Shown piece by piece: positions 43,602 to 52,922 of a DNA stretch of 64,000 bases. Both the position numbers and the translations under genes were made by a program. The notes under the pieces were generated by a model. The model was given only the letters and a program-made list of their open reading frames with translations. It had not been told where the DNA came from and searched no databases. Source of the DNA: JBHPCZ01 sp042573625 (GTDB taxonomy: Bacteria > Desulfobacterota > Desulfobacteria > Desulfobacterales > UBA11574); contig JBHPCZ010000003.1 of assembly GCA_042573625.1 (NCBI GenBank), positions 1-64,000 of the forward strand. The letters are read 5' to 3'. Position 1 is the stretch's first letter, and each line of letters begins with the position of its first letter.

Positions 43602-44729
43602 CTACAACATATTTATGGCGATATTGGCAACCCGTTTCGAAGCACCTGGCCCTCCCAGCAAATCTCGGGTATCCAGGAGTTCGTTTCTCAATCTTTCAAG
43701 GCCGGCAGCATCGTTTAACATACTGTATACGGTATCCGCTATATTTTCTGGCGATGCTTTATCCTGCAGCAGTTCAGGAACAACCTCTTTCCCTGCAATA
43801 AGGTTCACGAGTCCCACATGCTTAACACGTATCAATGCCCTGCCCACCCAAGCGGATACAGGGGAAACCTTGTAAATGATAACCATCGGCGTACCGGAAA
43901 TCGCGGATTCCAGGGTAACCGTACCCGAAGAAGCAATAACAAATGTGCATTGATTGAAAATTTTTTGCACATTTTCAGTTGTTAAAGTAAAATTTACCAA
44001 CCCTTGGTAATTGATAGTGACCGCTTCCACATACTTTCTCTCCACAGAAGGTGCGATCGACACGACAAACCTTACGTTTTTGATCCGCTTCGACAGAATC
44101 ATGGCTGCATCGAGCATCACCGGAAGATGCCTTGCAATTTCTCTGTCACGGGACCCGGGCAGCAAACCGATGACCGGCACATCATCAGAAGTCTTTTCAA
44201 GTCCTTTTCCTATTGGCTCCTGATACGTGTCGAGCAAAGGGTGCCCTACAAATGTCACAGGAATGTTATATCCTTTGTAAAAGTCTTCTTCAAAGGGCAG
44301 TATAACCGCCACATGATCTGCCCGCTCCCCGATTTTTTTGATACGCCCGGTCCTCCATGCCCAAATCTGCGGGCTGATATAATAAAGTACAGGGATATTA
44401 AGCTTCTTTGCCGTACATGCAACATGGAGGTTAAAATCAGGAAAATCGATCAGTATGAGCAAATCCGGATGCAGTTTTTTCAGGCTCTTTTTAGCAAGAG
44501 CGGCCCCCCTAAAAAGGCTGGGTATCTTGGAAAAAACTTCGGTTATTCCTACAACGGATATGTCGGATGCATCAGCCAGGATTCTGACGCCTGCATCCTT
44601 TAACGCCTGCCCGCCGATACCGATGAAGGAAATGCCATCGTTCTTTTCTTGCATGGCTTTTACAAGATTTGAACCATGCAGGTCTCCGGAATCTTCACCG
44701 GCTATGATCATAACAGATTTCTTTTTCAT
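43602..44729 (-). CDS. lpxB: Lipid-A-disaccharide synthase
   Basis: The 375-residue GT19 enzyme has MIIAGEDSGDLHGSNLVKAM at the start (family signature), ISFIGIGGQALKDAG, ILIDFPDFNLHVA, YYISPQIWAWRTGRI, VGHPLLDTY and GLLPGSRDREIARHLPVML. It condenses UDP-diacylglucosamine with lipid X to make the lipid A disaccharide on the inner-membrane surface. Length is normal. It follows the Gfo/Idh gene by about 85 bases and precedes msbA, as in related deltaproteobacteria. Confidence 0.95.
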   Translation of the reverse strand: MKKKSVMIIAGEDSGDLHGSNLVKAMQEKNDGISFIGIGGQALKDAGVRILADASDISVVGITEVFSKIPSLFRGAALAKKSLKKLHPDLLILIDFPDFNLHVACTAKKLNIPVLYYISPQIWAWRTGRIKKIGERADHVAVILPFEEDFYKGYNIPVTFVGHPLLDTYQEPIGKGLEKTSDDVPVIGLLPGSRDREIARHLPVMLDAAMILSKRIKNVRFVVSIAPSVERKYVEAVTINYQGLVNFTLTTENVQKIFNQCTFVIASSGTVTLESAISGTPMVIIYKVSPVSAWVGRALIRVKHVGLVNLIAGKEVVPELLQDKASPENIADTVYSMLNDAAGLERLRNELLDTRDLLGGPGASKRVANIAINML

Positions 44730-44815
44730 AATCCGTCATTACTTTAACGATCATGCTACCGTCGTCAAAAATTGTCACGATCCAACTATATGTTTGAAAA
44801 GGCTCCGAACTCAAA

Positions 44816-45775
44816 TTAACTCGCCAAAAAACGGCTGCTCGTCTCTCTAATCTGTCCCATGATCTCCAAAGCGATCCGCAAGGCATCACGCCCCACCCGG
44901 CCCGTTACCTCCGGGGTTTCACGATGAATAACTGCTTTTACAAAAGCCTTTAACTCGTCATTCAGCGCATCACCCTTTGAAAAACTAAACTGCTTGATGC
45001 CCATACCGGGAATCAGACCCCCTTCGCTGTCCCCATCTTGGCTGACAACAGTTGCCTCATGATTTGCGAAGTCTACAGATAGATAAGCATCTCTTTGAAA
45101 CAGTCTGATTTTACGTTCATCTCTGGTCGATATTCTGCTCGCCGTCATATTGGCAACACATCCGTTCTCAAATTCAAGGCGCGCGTTTGCAATATCAACA
45201 TGCTCTGAAATTACGGGAATCCCTGCCGCGTGAATGCTTTTTACTTCAGATTTCACAAAGCTCAAGACTATATCGATATCATGTATCATAAGGTCAAGCA
45301 CCACACTTACGTCCGTACCCCGCTCCTTATAAATACTCAAGCGATCCGACTCGATAAACATCGGCTTTTTGACAAAATCCTTCAAAGCGATAACCGCCGG
45401 ATTAAACCGTTCAAGGTGGCCGACCTGGATAATTACACTCCGTGATGCTGCAATCCGTATCAACTCATCAGCCTCTTCTGTAGTGGTTGTCATCGGCTTT
45501 TCAATAAGGACGTCAACATCATTTTCCAGAAAGTCTTTGCTAATTGCAAAATGGGCAGGCGTCGGTACGACGATGCTGACGGCATCCACCTTGCCCATAA
45601 GGTCTCTATAGTCCTGGTATGGGATCGTAGATAACTTTGCCGCAACCTTCTCGGTCTGGCGTCTGTTTATATCAACAACGCCCACAAGGTCTACTTCTTC
45701 CATTTCTGCATACTTTTGAGCATGAAATGTGCCGAGATAACCCACACCGATAACACCAACACGAATCTTCTTCAC
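44816..45775 (-). CDS. Gfo/Idh/MocA-family oxidoreductase
   Basis: This 319-residue NAD(P)-dependent dehydrogenase opens VGVIGVGYLGTFHAQKY (Rossmann Gly-rich loop). It has VSIVVPTPAHFAI, then the EKPM motif near residue 93, the conserved lysine of the family, and MIHDIDIVLSFV in the substrate domain. The start is GTG. A gene of this family recurs between lpxI and lpxB in deltaproteobacteria. The related GnnA oxidises UDP-GlcNAc at C3 for the 3-amino lipid A sugar, but GnnB, its aminotransferase partner, is not seen nearby. A role in modifying a lipid A precursor is therefore inference. Confidence 0.85.
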   Translation of the reverse strand: MKKIRVGVIGVGYLGTFHAQKYAEMEEVDLVGVVDINRRQTEKVAAKLSTIPYQDYRDLMGKVDAVSIVVPTPAHFAISKDFLENDVDVLIEKPMTTTTEEADELIRIAASRSVIIQVGHLERFNPAVIALKDFVKKPMFIESDRLSIYKERGTDVSVVLDLMIHDIDIVLSFVKSEVKSIHAAGIPVISEHVDIANARLEFENGCVANMTASRISTRDERKIRLFQRDAYLSVDFANHEATVVSQDGDSEGGLIPGMGIKQFSFSKGDALNDELKAFVKAVIHRETPEVTGRVGRDALRIALEIMGQIRETSSRFLAS

Positions 45776-45944
45776 GGTTATTTTAAATTCCTATTATTAA
45801 AGTTATATGAAGTGGCGGGGTGTTTCTAGTATAAAGCCTTATTGCCGGCAAAGCATTTAACAGAAAAAACTCTCTGACCCCTCAGTTATATGTAAGAATT
45901 TATAATTCCATTCAAAGTGGACCTTATTTGATTAACATCCGGCT

Positions 45945-46760
45945 TCAAACTGTTTCTTCTTTATCCATCGCAACAATGGTAATCTTGAATTTGTTTGCAA
46001 GGGCAATCATTTCATCTCTGTCAAAGACGACCGATCTCCCTGATTCAATGGCAAGCACTGTCGCACCTGCCTCATGCATCGTCTTTATTGTTTGCATCCC
46101 AACAGCAGGGATATCGAACCGTATATCCTGATCTGGCTTACACACTTTGATGACCACCGCATCCTTTTTGCCCAGTTTTCCACCTCTCAATATGGTGGCA
46201 TCTGTTCCATCGATGGCTTCAACAGCCAAAACCGACCCGCCCCCAACCACAACGCATTGACCGATATCCAGACGGCCGATCTGTTTCGCCAGGTTCCATC
46301 CCATTGCAATATCCGCCTTTTCAGACCGGGTCGGTTTTCGCTTTGTCCAGCACCCTTCCGGCGCCAGTAGCTCAGGAAGTAAAAATGTCGAGGCCTGTAT
46401 CTTGACACCCTCTTCCTCCAGCAAGTCGGCAAAAGCCCTTAAGATCCCATCATCATGTGTATGTTCCAGCCGGGCAATAAGTGAAATAATTTTGGTGTCC
46501 ATTTTTACATCTTTAAACATTCGGGTCTTTGTTATAGCACCCATCATCACAGCCTCTCTGATACTGTTTCGTTTGAAAAACCGAAGAAGGCGCTTAATCT
46601 GTCCGAGATGGACCCATTCAATTTCCGCAGAAAGGCCTTCCAATGCAGGATCCGCTTCATTTACATAAGCAACGGTATAAATGGCATATCCTTTTGATTT
46701 GGCCGCTTTTGAAAAAATTATGGGGAACTGGCCGCCCCCCGCAATGAGTCCTATCTTCAT
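45945..46760 (-). CDS. lpxI: UDP-2,3-diacylglucosamine pyrophosphatase LpxI
   Basis: The 271-residue DUF1009 protein has IGLIAGGGQFPIIFSKAAKSKG at the start (written in part), VMMGAITKTRMFKD, THDDGILRAFADLLEEEG, and LLAPEGCW. The C-terminal catalytic domain contains QCVVVGGGSVLAVEAIDGTDA and FDIPAVGMQTIKTMHEAGA. It cleaves UDP-diacylglucosamine to lipid X, replacing LpxH. No lpxH-like gene appears in the window. It sits in its usual place downstream of lpxA. Confidence 0.95.
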   Translation of the reverse strand: MKIGLIAGGGQFPIIFSKAAKSKGYAIYTVAYVNEADPALEGLSAEIEWVHLGQIKRLLRFFKRNSIREAVMMGAITKTRMFKDVKMDTKIISLIARLEHTHDDGILRAFADLLEEEGVKIQASTFLLPELLAPEGCWTKRKPTRSEKADIAMGWNLAKQIGRLDIGQCVVVGGGSVLAVEAIDGTDATILRGGKLGKKDAVVIKVCKPDQDIRFDIPAVGMQTIKTMHEAGATVLAIESGRSVVFDRDEMIALANKFKITIVAMDKEETV

Positions 46761-46922
46761 AGTTTGTAATTCTGTAAATGCCTTATTTCTCTGATACGAA
46801 TCCTAAAACATCGAATACCGCGATGGTATCTGTTTTTGTTAAAAATTTCAGCTCAGCACGTCATGAATAAAAAATTCACGCCAAGCGGACGTGGTTTTCT
46901 AAGCTGAATTACAGATCAATAT

Positions 46923-47693
46923 TCACCTTGTAATCCCTCTTTGAGAAGATTTAATAAAATCGATGAAATGAACAACATCCGGCACCTGCTCTACTTCAGC
47001 AGTCACCCTTTCGATCGCCTCATTCATCGTAAGGCCGATACGAAATATAATCCTGTAAGCTTTCTTCAGTGATAATAATGTGCTCTGTGAGAAACCGTGT
47101 CGTTTGAGGCCCACACTGTTTAATCCGTGGAGCTGGGCCCGGGGTCCCGAAGCTATCACATAGGGTGGGATATCTTTTACAATTCCGGTGTGTCCCCCCA
47201 CAAATGCGTAGTCACCGATCCTTACAAACTGGTGAATTGCCACAAGCCCGCCCACGGTCGCATAATCTCCGATGGTTATATGTCCGCCAAGGGTCGCATT
47301 GTTCGCAAGAACAACTTTCCGTCCTGTTATACAGTCATGGGCGATATGAACGTAGGCCATCAGAAAGTTTTCTTCACCGATTTCTGTAATTCCACCACCA
47401 AATTTTGTACCTCTGTGAATCGTAACAAACTCTCGCACAATGCTGCCGCGTCCGATCTTTACGTAGGTTTCTTCACCTTCAAATTTCATGGACTGAGGAA
47501 CAGCTCCTATGGCAGCGTACTGAAATATTTTGCAATCCGGCCCGATGGTTACAAAAGATTCTATGACAACATGAGAGCCAATAACGGTTCCGGACCCGAT
47601 AAAAACATTCTCCTTGATAATCGAATAAGGTCCGATTTCGACATTAGAATCTATCTCGGCTTTAGGATCGACAATTGCCGTTGGATGTATCAT
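46923..47693 (-). CDS. lpxA: UDP-GlcNAc acyltransferase
   Basis: This 256-residue left-handed beta-helix trimeric enzyme has hexapeptide repeats from residue 2 (HPTAIVDPKAEI, VEIGPYSII, VFIGSGTVIG). AYVHIAHDCITG carries the catalytic H119, equivalent to the conserved second His of the family motif. LNSVGLKRHGFSQ begins the C-terminal helical part. It transfers a 3-hydroxyacyl chain from ACP to UDP-GlcNAc, the first step of lipid A synthesis. It overlaps fabZ by four bases, the usual fabZ-lpxA coupling. Confidence 0.95.
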   Translation of the reverse strand: MIHPTAIVDPKAEIDSNVEIGPYSIIKENVFIGSGTVIGSHVVIESFVTIGPDCKIFQYAAIGAVPQSMKFEGEETYVKIGRGSIVREFVTIHRGTKFGGGITEIGEENFLMAYVHIAHDCITGRKVVLANNATLGGHITIGDYATVGGLVAIHQFVRIGDYAFVGGHTGIVKDIPPYVIASGPRAQLHGLNSVGLKRHGFSQSTLLSLKKAYRIIFRIGLTMNEAIERVTAEVEQVPDVVHFIDFIKSSQRGITR

Positions 47694-48142
47694 GGTTTCT
47701 CTCCAAATGTCGCCATGAGTTCTGCTTCGGCCACAAGCGTTTTATCCACTTTTGCTGTTGCCGACATTTTGAACACTTTTAGCCTCTGTTTTAACGGTTT
47801 GAGCTCAATAATAAGCTGGTCTCCGGGAACAACCGGTTTTCTAAATTTGACCTTGTCCATTCCCATGAAAAATACAACCCCATCCGATTCTTCGTGGGAC
47901 AGGGATGCATAAGCCAGCACGGCTCCGGCCTGCGCCATGGCTTCTACAATAAGCACGCCGGGCATTACCGGAGTTCCCGGAAAATGTCCTTGGAAAAAAG
48001 GCTCGTTTATGGTTACGTTTTTCAGGGCGACAACCTTTTCACCGGGTATGAGTTCGAGTATCCGATCAACCAAAATAAACGGATATCGGTGAGGTAATAC
48101 ATTCATGATTTCCTGGATATCATACATTTTCTCCATTTTCAT
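47690..48142 (-). CDS. fabZ: 3-hydroxyacyl-ACP dehydratase
   Basis: The 150-residue hot-dog enzyme has NVLPHRYPFILVDRILEL, GHFPGTPVMPGVLIVEAMAQAG (catalytic H53 and E67; written in part) and KVKFRKPVVPGDQLI. It dehydrates 3-hydroxyacyl-ACP in fatty acid synthesis and competes with LpxA for the same substrates. The start is uncertain: ATG codons at residues 1, 3 and 6 lie near GGAG sites. The first gene after a 500-base gap, it probably has its own promoter or depends on read-through from lpxD. Confidence 0.95.
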   Translation of the reverse strand: MKMEKMYDIQEIMNVLPHRYPFILVDRILELIPGEKVVALKNVTINEPFFQGHFPGTPVMPGVLIVEAMAQAGAVLAYASLSHEESDGVVFFMGMDKVKFRKPVVPGDQLIIELKPLKQRLKVFKMSATAKVDKTLVAEAELMATFGEKP

Positions 48143-48640
48143 TCTCCAAACGCCCTTGATTTCCGGGTTGCAGTTTCCAAATTAATATTACAGTACATAA
48201 ATGCCTAAATTGACTTAAAGTCTGAAGTGCCTAAAGTTGAGTTATCGCTTCATTCCAACTATTTGTATAAAATTGACAGAATATCTTAACCTTGGCTCAC
48301 TTTAAACCCTGGCCCAAATCGACCACCAATGCGTTTTACAAAAAAGACAGGTTTTGAATGATGCATGTGTTATCCCAATATATGAACGAGTCACACCAGG
48401 GTGGGCTTTAGCTCACTTCAAACTCTTTCAGCGTTTCTTGAGGCAGAACCGGATATCTCTGACCTGGCCCAAAAAACCAGGTTTTCAAGGACTAAATATA
48501 TTTGAAACCCGTTGACGCAGCCGTTTGACCATTTTTCAAAAAGTTCTCAGTGATCGAAGTGGATAGAAAAGAGGTGTTAAGATAGCGTGCAGCAACAAAA
48601 TCGGCATTTCAACCTGTCAACTTATTTGTTCCTGGAACAG
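48143..48640. other. Intergenic gap within the lipid A operon
   Basis: No gene is evident between lpxD and fabZ, which are usually adjacent. The gap contains paired phrases such as tgcctaaattga and tgcctaaagttga (direct near-repeat at about 48202-48237), and the short palindrome gacttaaagtc. Two similar phrases, 'ggcccaaatcgacc' and 'ggcccaaaaaacc', occur near 48312 and 48465. Nothing here is a recognised promoter or RNA. Confidence 0.5.
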
Positions 48641-49672
48641 CTAAATGTCTTGTTTTTCCTCCATTTTTCTTAATCGCTTTTCGACTTCCAAAAGCCTTTT
48701 TTTAAGCTCGGGAAGCCTCGGTATTATTCTATGAACTCTAAGCCACAACCTGTGTGGCATCTCTGGAGATCCGGAAACAACTTCGCCATCTGGAATTGAT
48801 TTTACAACTCCGGCCTTGGGGCCAATGACCACATTATCCCCTATGGTAAGGTGCCCGGAAAGCCCTGCCTGCCCAGCCAAAACAGCGTTCCGCCCTATGG
48901 TTGTGCTCCCTGAAATCCCAACCTGAGAAATCAGAATTGTGTTTTCCCCTACCGTCACATTATGGCCAATCATAACCAGGTTGTCTGTTTTAGTACCGGA
49001 CTTTATCCAGGTTTTTCCGAAAGTGGCCCTGTCAATGGTGTTACATGCCCCGATCTCTACATCATCATCGATCTGGACAATGCCGGTCTGCGGAATTTTG
49101 TAATACTTTTCCCCATCAGGGGCAAACCCAAAACCGTCGCTGCCAATGACCGTCCCGGCGTTAATGGTTACTCTGTTACCTATCCTGCAACGGTCCAGAA
49201 TCGTAACGTTCGGGTAGATCTCAACATCATTGCCAATGACGACATCGTCTCCAATAACAACGCCGGGATGAAGCGTAACCCGGTCACCCATCGCAACATT
49301 GTCCCGGATAACAACAAAAGGAGCGATAGAGATATCTTTGCCGCAAGCAAAACGGTGTCCAATGTGAGCATTTTTATTTATGCCGACTTCCCGTTTGGAA
49401 GGTGGATGAAAAAGATTCAATGCTCTGGCAAAAGCAAGCTGAGGGTTTTCCACCCGTACGATGTTTTTTGATGACCCCTGAAAATCCATGGGGACGATAA
49501 CCGCACCCGCGTCGGTTGTATCGATCCGTTTTAGATAACTGACTTTACCGGCAAGTGTAATGTCATCCCCGGCGGCATCATCAAAAGGGGCCACGCCTCT
49601 TATCTTTTTTTTCAAATCACCTGTAACTTCACCTCCAACAAGCTTCGCTAATTTTGCGAGTGAAACTTCCAT
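48641..49672 (-). CDS. lpxD: UDP-3-O-acylglucosamine N-acyltransferase
   Basis: The 343-residue protein has an N-terminal uridine-binding domain (about 1-98) and a left-handed beta-helix of hexapeptide repeats (from about 100). NLVMIGHNVTVGEN carries the catalytic H237. NTIDRATFGKTWI and GSDGFGFAPDG are family landmarks, and a C-terminal coiled helix (LPELKKRLLEVEKRLRKM) completes the trimer. It adds the second 3-hydroxyacyl chain to the glucosamine precursor. It follows the skp-like gene by three bases and is followed by the 500-base gap. Confidence 0.95.
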   Translation of the reverse strand: MEVSLAKLAKLVGGEVTGDLKKKIRGVAPFDDAAGDDITLAGKVSYLKRIDTTDAGAVIVPMDFQGSSKNIVRVENPQLAFARALNLFHPPSKREVGINKNAHIGHRFACGKDISIAPFVVIRDNVAMGDRVTLHPGVVIGDDVVIGNDVEIYPNVTILDRCRIGNRVTINAGTVIGSDGFGFAPDGEKYYKIPQTGIVQIDDDVEIGACNTIDRATFGKTWIKSGTKTDNLVMIGHNVTVGENTILISQVGISGSTTIGRNAVLAGQAGLSGHLTIGDNVVIGPKAGVVKSIPDGEVVSGSPEMPHRLWLRVHRIIPRLPELKKRLLEVEKRLRKMEEKQDI

Positions 49673-49675
49673 AAT

Positions 49676-50233
49676 CTATTTTTTCTTTGTTGTAGGTTTC
49701 TTCTTGGATTTCTGGGTAAAATCCGTATTATACGCCTGTATTATTCTGTCTGTTATATCTATTGAATTTGGAAAATAGACGATACCACCCTCCATTCTTT
49801 CCAGGATAAGAAGAAAGCCTTCCTTTTTCCCTACCTCATTTACAAGTTTGAAAACATCCTTCTGTATCTGCGAGACGAGCCTGGCATTTAATGTCCTTAA
49901 ATCATTTGAATATTTTTTTTCAAGGGTTTTAAAATCATTCAACTTGATTCTAAAGTCGCGTCCTTTCTGCTCACGCATCTCCTTGCTCATCACCAAGGCT
50001 TCGCGATCGAATTTTTTTTTCAGTTCTTCGATTTCACTGCCGCGTTTTTTAAGGTCAGCCTCCATTCCCGTGCCCTTTTTATTAATCTCGGCCATCGCTT
50101 TTTTCCCGGCACTCGAAGTCTTCACTATTCGCTCAAAATCGATAATGCCGATTTTGGCAACATCAGCGCCAAATGAAGGAATAACAAATAAAAAAAAGAA
50201 AATTGTCGAAAAAAATAGTGTTATAGCTCTCAT
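49676..50233 (-). CDS. OmpH/Skp-family periplasmic chaperone
   Basis: The 185-residue protein has a signal peptide (MRAITLFFSTIFFFLFVIPSFGA). Next is the short beta strand KIGIIDFERIV and a long charged coiled coil (about 40-130), then a VYFPNSIDIT-type C-terminal strand pair. This is the jellyfish-shaped Skp trimer layout. Skp holds unfolded outer-membrane proteins in the periplasm for delivery to BamA, encoded directly upstream. The C-terminus ends in a lysine-rich tail (KSKKKPTTKKK) beyond the family domain. Confidence 0.9.
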   Translation of the reverse strand: MRAITLFFSTIFFFLFVIPSFGADVAKIGIIDFERIVKTSSAGKKAMAEINKKGTGMEADLKKRGSEIEELKKKFDREALVMSKEMREQKGRDFRIKLNDFKTLEKKYSNDLRTLNARLVSQIQKDVFKLVNEVGKKEGFLLILERMEGGIVYFPNSIDITDRIIQAYNTDFTQKSKKKPTTKKK

Positions 50234-50274
50234 TTTGCCCCCTAAATCTGGGTTTAAGGTTTTCGTTCAATTGA

Positions 50275-52914
50275 TTAAAACGTACCGCCCATTGAAAACT
50301 CCCATGTTCCTTTTGTGCTCTCACCCGGCTCAGGATCAAGTATATACCCTTGCTCAAGACGCAAAGGGCCCATGGGTGAATACCACCTGATTCCCCATCC
50401 CGCACCTTGTCTCAAATCGCCCACGTCTACATTTTGTCCGGGACCGGTTCCCCATACATTTCCTGTATCAAAAAAGGCAACCAAAACAATACCGACCTTT
50501 TTGAGTAAAGGTATTATGTATTCAACATTAAAAAATACCATCTTTTCTCCGCCGACTTTTTTACCTTCTTCATCATATGCGCTGATATCCCGCCAATCAA
50601 AGCCGCGCACTGTATGCATGCCTCCCAGGTAAAATTTCTCGTAATCTGGAAGCGTCTTCTCGGAATTCCGGGTAACAAACCCTGCTGCGCCATGCAGGAA
50701 CCCCACCGTTTCCCAAAACAGAGGGATATAGACGCCAGCGGCTCCCATAGCTTTGGTAAAACCGATAGTTCCCCCAAGACCGGCATATTGTAGTGATAAT
50801 TCGTGTTTCTGTCCTTTTGTTGGATTAAAGGCCCTGTCCCTCGAGTCGTAACGTATGGCTGTCATAACACTGCTGGTTCTGTTTGTTCCTTCGATGTCCT
50901 TTATGAGATCAGAGGCATTTGGATCGATATCAGTAATCTCAGAATCATCATATAAATAGCCAATGGATGCACGCGTATAATTAAAAATCGGGTAGCCGAA
51001 TCTTATGCTACCGCCCACGCTTTCTTTTTCGTATATATCGTAATCCCTGTCCCAATTGTAAACACTGATAGTTCCTGCCAACGGGATATCAAAAAGCCAT
51101 GGTTCCGTGAAGCTTATTGTATATCTGTTCGACACGCTGCCGAGCTGGGCTCTCAACCCAAGGATCTGCCCACGCCCGAAAAGGTTTCTCTGTTGAACAG
51201 AGGCTACGAAAAAAGCCTCGTCAACGGAGCTGAAACCGCCGCCAAAGGTAAATGTGCCTGTGGGCTTTTCAGTAACATCGACCTTTAATATCATTTTGTC
51301 GTCTGAGCTCCCCTTTTCAGTATTTACTTTAATATCCTCGAAATAATCTGTTCGGTAAAGGTTGTTTATGCCACGCTTTAACCGCTTCCCGCTGTATACT
51401 TCCTGTTCATATACCCTGAGTTGACGGCGAATCACCTTGTCTCTTGTCTTCGTATTTCCACCGATGATAATTTTTTCAAAATAGACCTGTTTACCTTTCT
51501 CAACAACATAGGTAATATTGACCTTCAAATTATCGGAATCCGTTTCAATACGAGGAGCGATATCTGCGTATGCATAACCTTCATCAGAATAAAGGTCGGT
51601 GAGGACGAGCACATCGTCCCGTAAAGTTTCACGATTGTAGTAGGTTTCCTTTGTAATTTTTACCTTCTCCAGCAATGCTTCCTTGGGCAAAACAAGGTCA
51701 CCCGCTATCTCCACTGTTCCGACCTTGAACTGAGATCCTTCATCAATTTTGATTGTGATATCTATCTGTTTATCCTTAAATTCGATTTGAGGTTCCCCGA
51801 CCCTGGCCTTGACATATCCGTTATTGTGATAAAAAGCAGAAAGCCTGGCCATATCCTGCTCCAGATTGTCTCTGTTCAGGTCTCCGGATGAGGTGGCCCA
51901 CGAAAAGAAACCTTTTTCCGAGGTCTTCATAATCTTTTTCAGCCGCTTGTCGGTATATGCACTGTTGCCTTGAAAAATTATCTTTTGTATTAAGAGCTTT
52001 TTCCCCTCATTAATAATAAACTCAAGATCCGCCTGGTTTTGCTCACGCTCATGGATCTTGTGTGTCACTTGGACATTATGATAGTTTTTATCTTTGTATA
52101 GCTCCTCTATTCGTTTAACGTTTCTGTTTATCCTGAAAATGTTTAGAATCGACCCGCGCGTTATGTCTATATTCTCCATGATCTTTTCTGCTTCATAGAT
52201 CCTGTTGCCTGTTACACTGATTCTCCTAATGGTCGATTTTTCCGTGACTTTGAATATAATCGTCCTTCCTTCAGGGCCGCTCTCAGACTCAATGCGAACA
52301 TCTTCAAAATATCCCATTGCATAAACAGCCTTGAGATCTTTAGAAAGGTTTTTTGCGAGGTAGATATCATCCGGCTCAGTTTTGATAACCCTTTTTATGG
52401 CGTCAGATTCTATGCGCTCGTTGCCGGTCACAAGGATTTCGGCAACCCTTTCCCGTTTGAAAAGTTTTATGCCAAGATTCTGTGAGAGTTCCTTCACAGT
52501 TCCAAGAAGATTCTCTACATCTTCACCTTCCACAAAAAAAACTTTTGGAGGCCCCTCACCAAAAGGTTCAATCATCTTTGCATCCAGACTGTATTTTTTA
52601 CCAATCCAAGTCAAACTTCCCCAAACAACATAATCCGCACCATTCTGAATACCTATATTGCGGATGTCATCGATACTTTCGGCCGTTTCTTCCCAAGAAA
52701 ATTCAGATACGATGTCTGGGTCTATTACAGTGGCACCCTCCATTTTCAGGTGTTTCCTGATTAACTGTGGAATTTCGGCTTCCATATAAGAAAAATCTTC
52801 CTGGGCGTGGACTTTAAAAGGCAATACGATAACTCGCGCAGTTTCCTGTGAATTTACCGTATTCGGAAGTAAAACCATTGTTACGATTAGGAGCAGGGTC
52901 AAATATCTCAACAT
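50275..52914 (-). CDS. bamA: Outer membrane assembly factor BamA
   Basis: The roughly 879-residue protein has a signal peptide and then an extra N-terminal domain (about residues 25-150; for example RVIVLPFKVHAQEDFSYM and GADYVVWGSLTWIGKKYSLDAKM) resembling a TolB-N/FlgO-type fold. Five POTRA repeats follow from about 160 (EILVTGNERI, ISVTGNRIYE, IIFQGNSAYT, VEIAGDLVLP, IIIGGNTKTR). The 16-strand barrel has VRGFDWR, the loop 6 lid motif, and ends in SMGGTF with terminal aromatic Phe. BamA folds and inserts outer-membrane proteins. ATG 52914 has GAGG six bases upstream. Confidence 0.95.
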   Translation of the reverse strand: MLRYLTLLLIVTMVLLPNTVNSQETARVIVLPFKVHAQEDFSYMEAEIPQLIRKHLKMEGATVIDPDIVSEFSWEETAESIDDIRNIGIQNGADYVVWGSLTWIGKKYSLDAKMIEPFGEGPPKVFFVEGEDVENLLGTVKELSQNLGIKLFKRERVAEILVTGNERIESDAIKRVIKTEPDDIYLAKNLSKDLKAVYAMGYFEDVRIESESGPEGRTIIFKVTEKSTIRRISVTGNRIYEAEKIMENIDITRGSILNIFRINRNVKRIEELYKDKNYHNVQVTHKIHEREQNQADLEFIINEGKKLLIQKIIFQGNSAYTDKRLKKIMKTSEKGFFSWATSSGDLNRDNLEQDMARLSAFYHNNGYVKARVGEPQIEFKDKQIDITIKIDEGSQFKVGTVEIAGDLVLPKEALLEKVKITKETYYNRETLRDDVLVLTDLYSDEGYAYADIAPRIETDSDNLKVNITYVVEKGKQVYFEKIIIGGNTKTRDKVIRRQLRVYEQEVYSGKRLKRGINNLYRTDYFEDIKVNTEKGSSDDKMILKVDVTEKPTGTFTFGGGFSSVDEAFFVASVQQRNLFGRGQILGLRAQLGSVSNRYTISFTEPWLFDIPLAGTISVYNWDRDYDIYEKESVGGSIRFGYPIFNYTRASIGYLYDDSEITDIDPNASDLIKDIEGTNRTSSVMTAIRYDSRDRAFNPTKGQKHELSLQYAGLGGTIGFTKAMGAAGVYIPLFWETVGFLHGAAGFVTRNSEKTLPDYEKFYLGGMHTVRGFDWRDISAYDEEGKKVGGEKMVFFNVEYIIPLLKKVGIVLVAFFDTGNVWGTGPGQNVDVGDLRQGAGWGIRWYSPMGPLRLEQGYILDPEPGESTKGTWEFSMGGTF

Positions 52915-52922
52915 AAAACACC

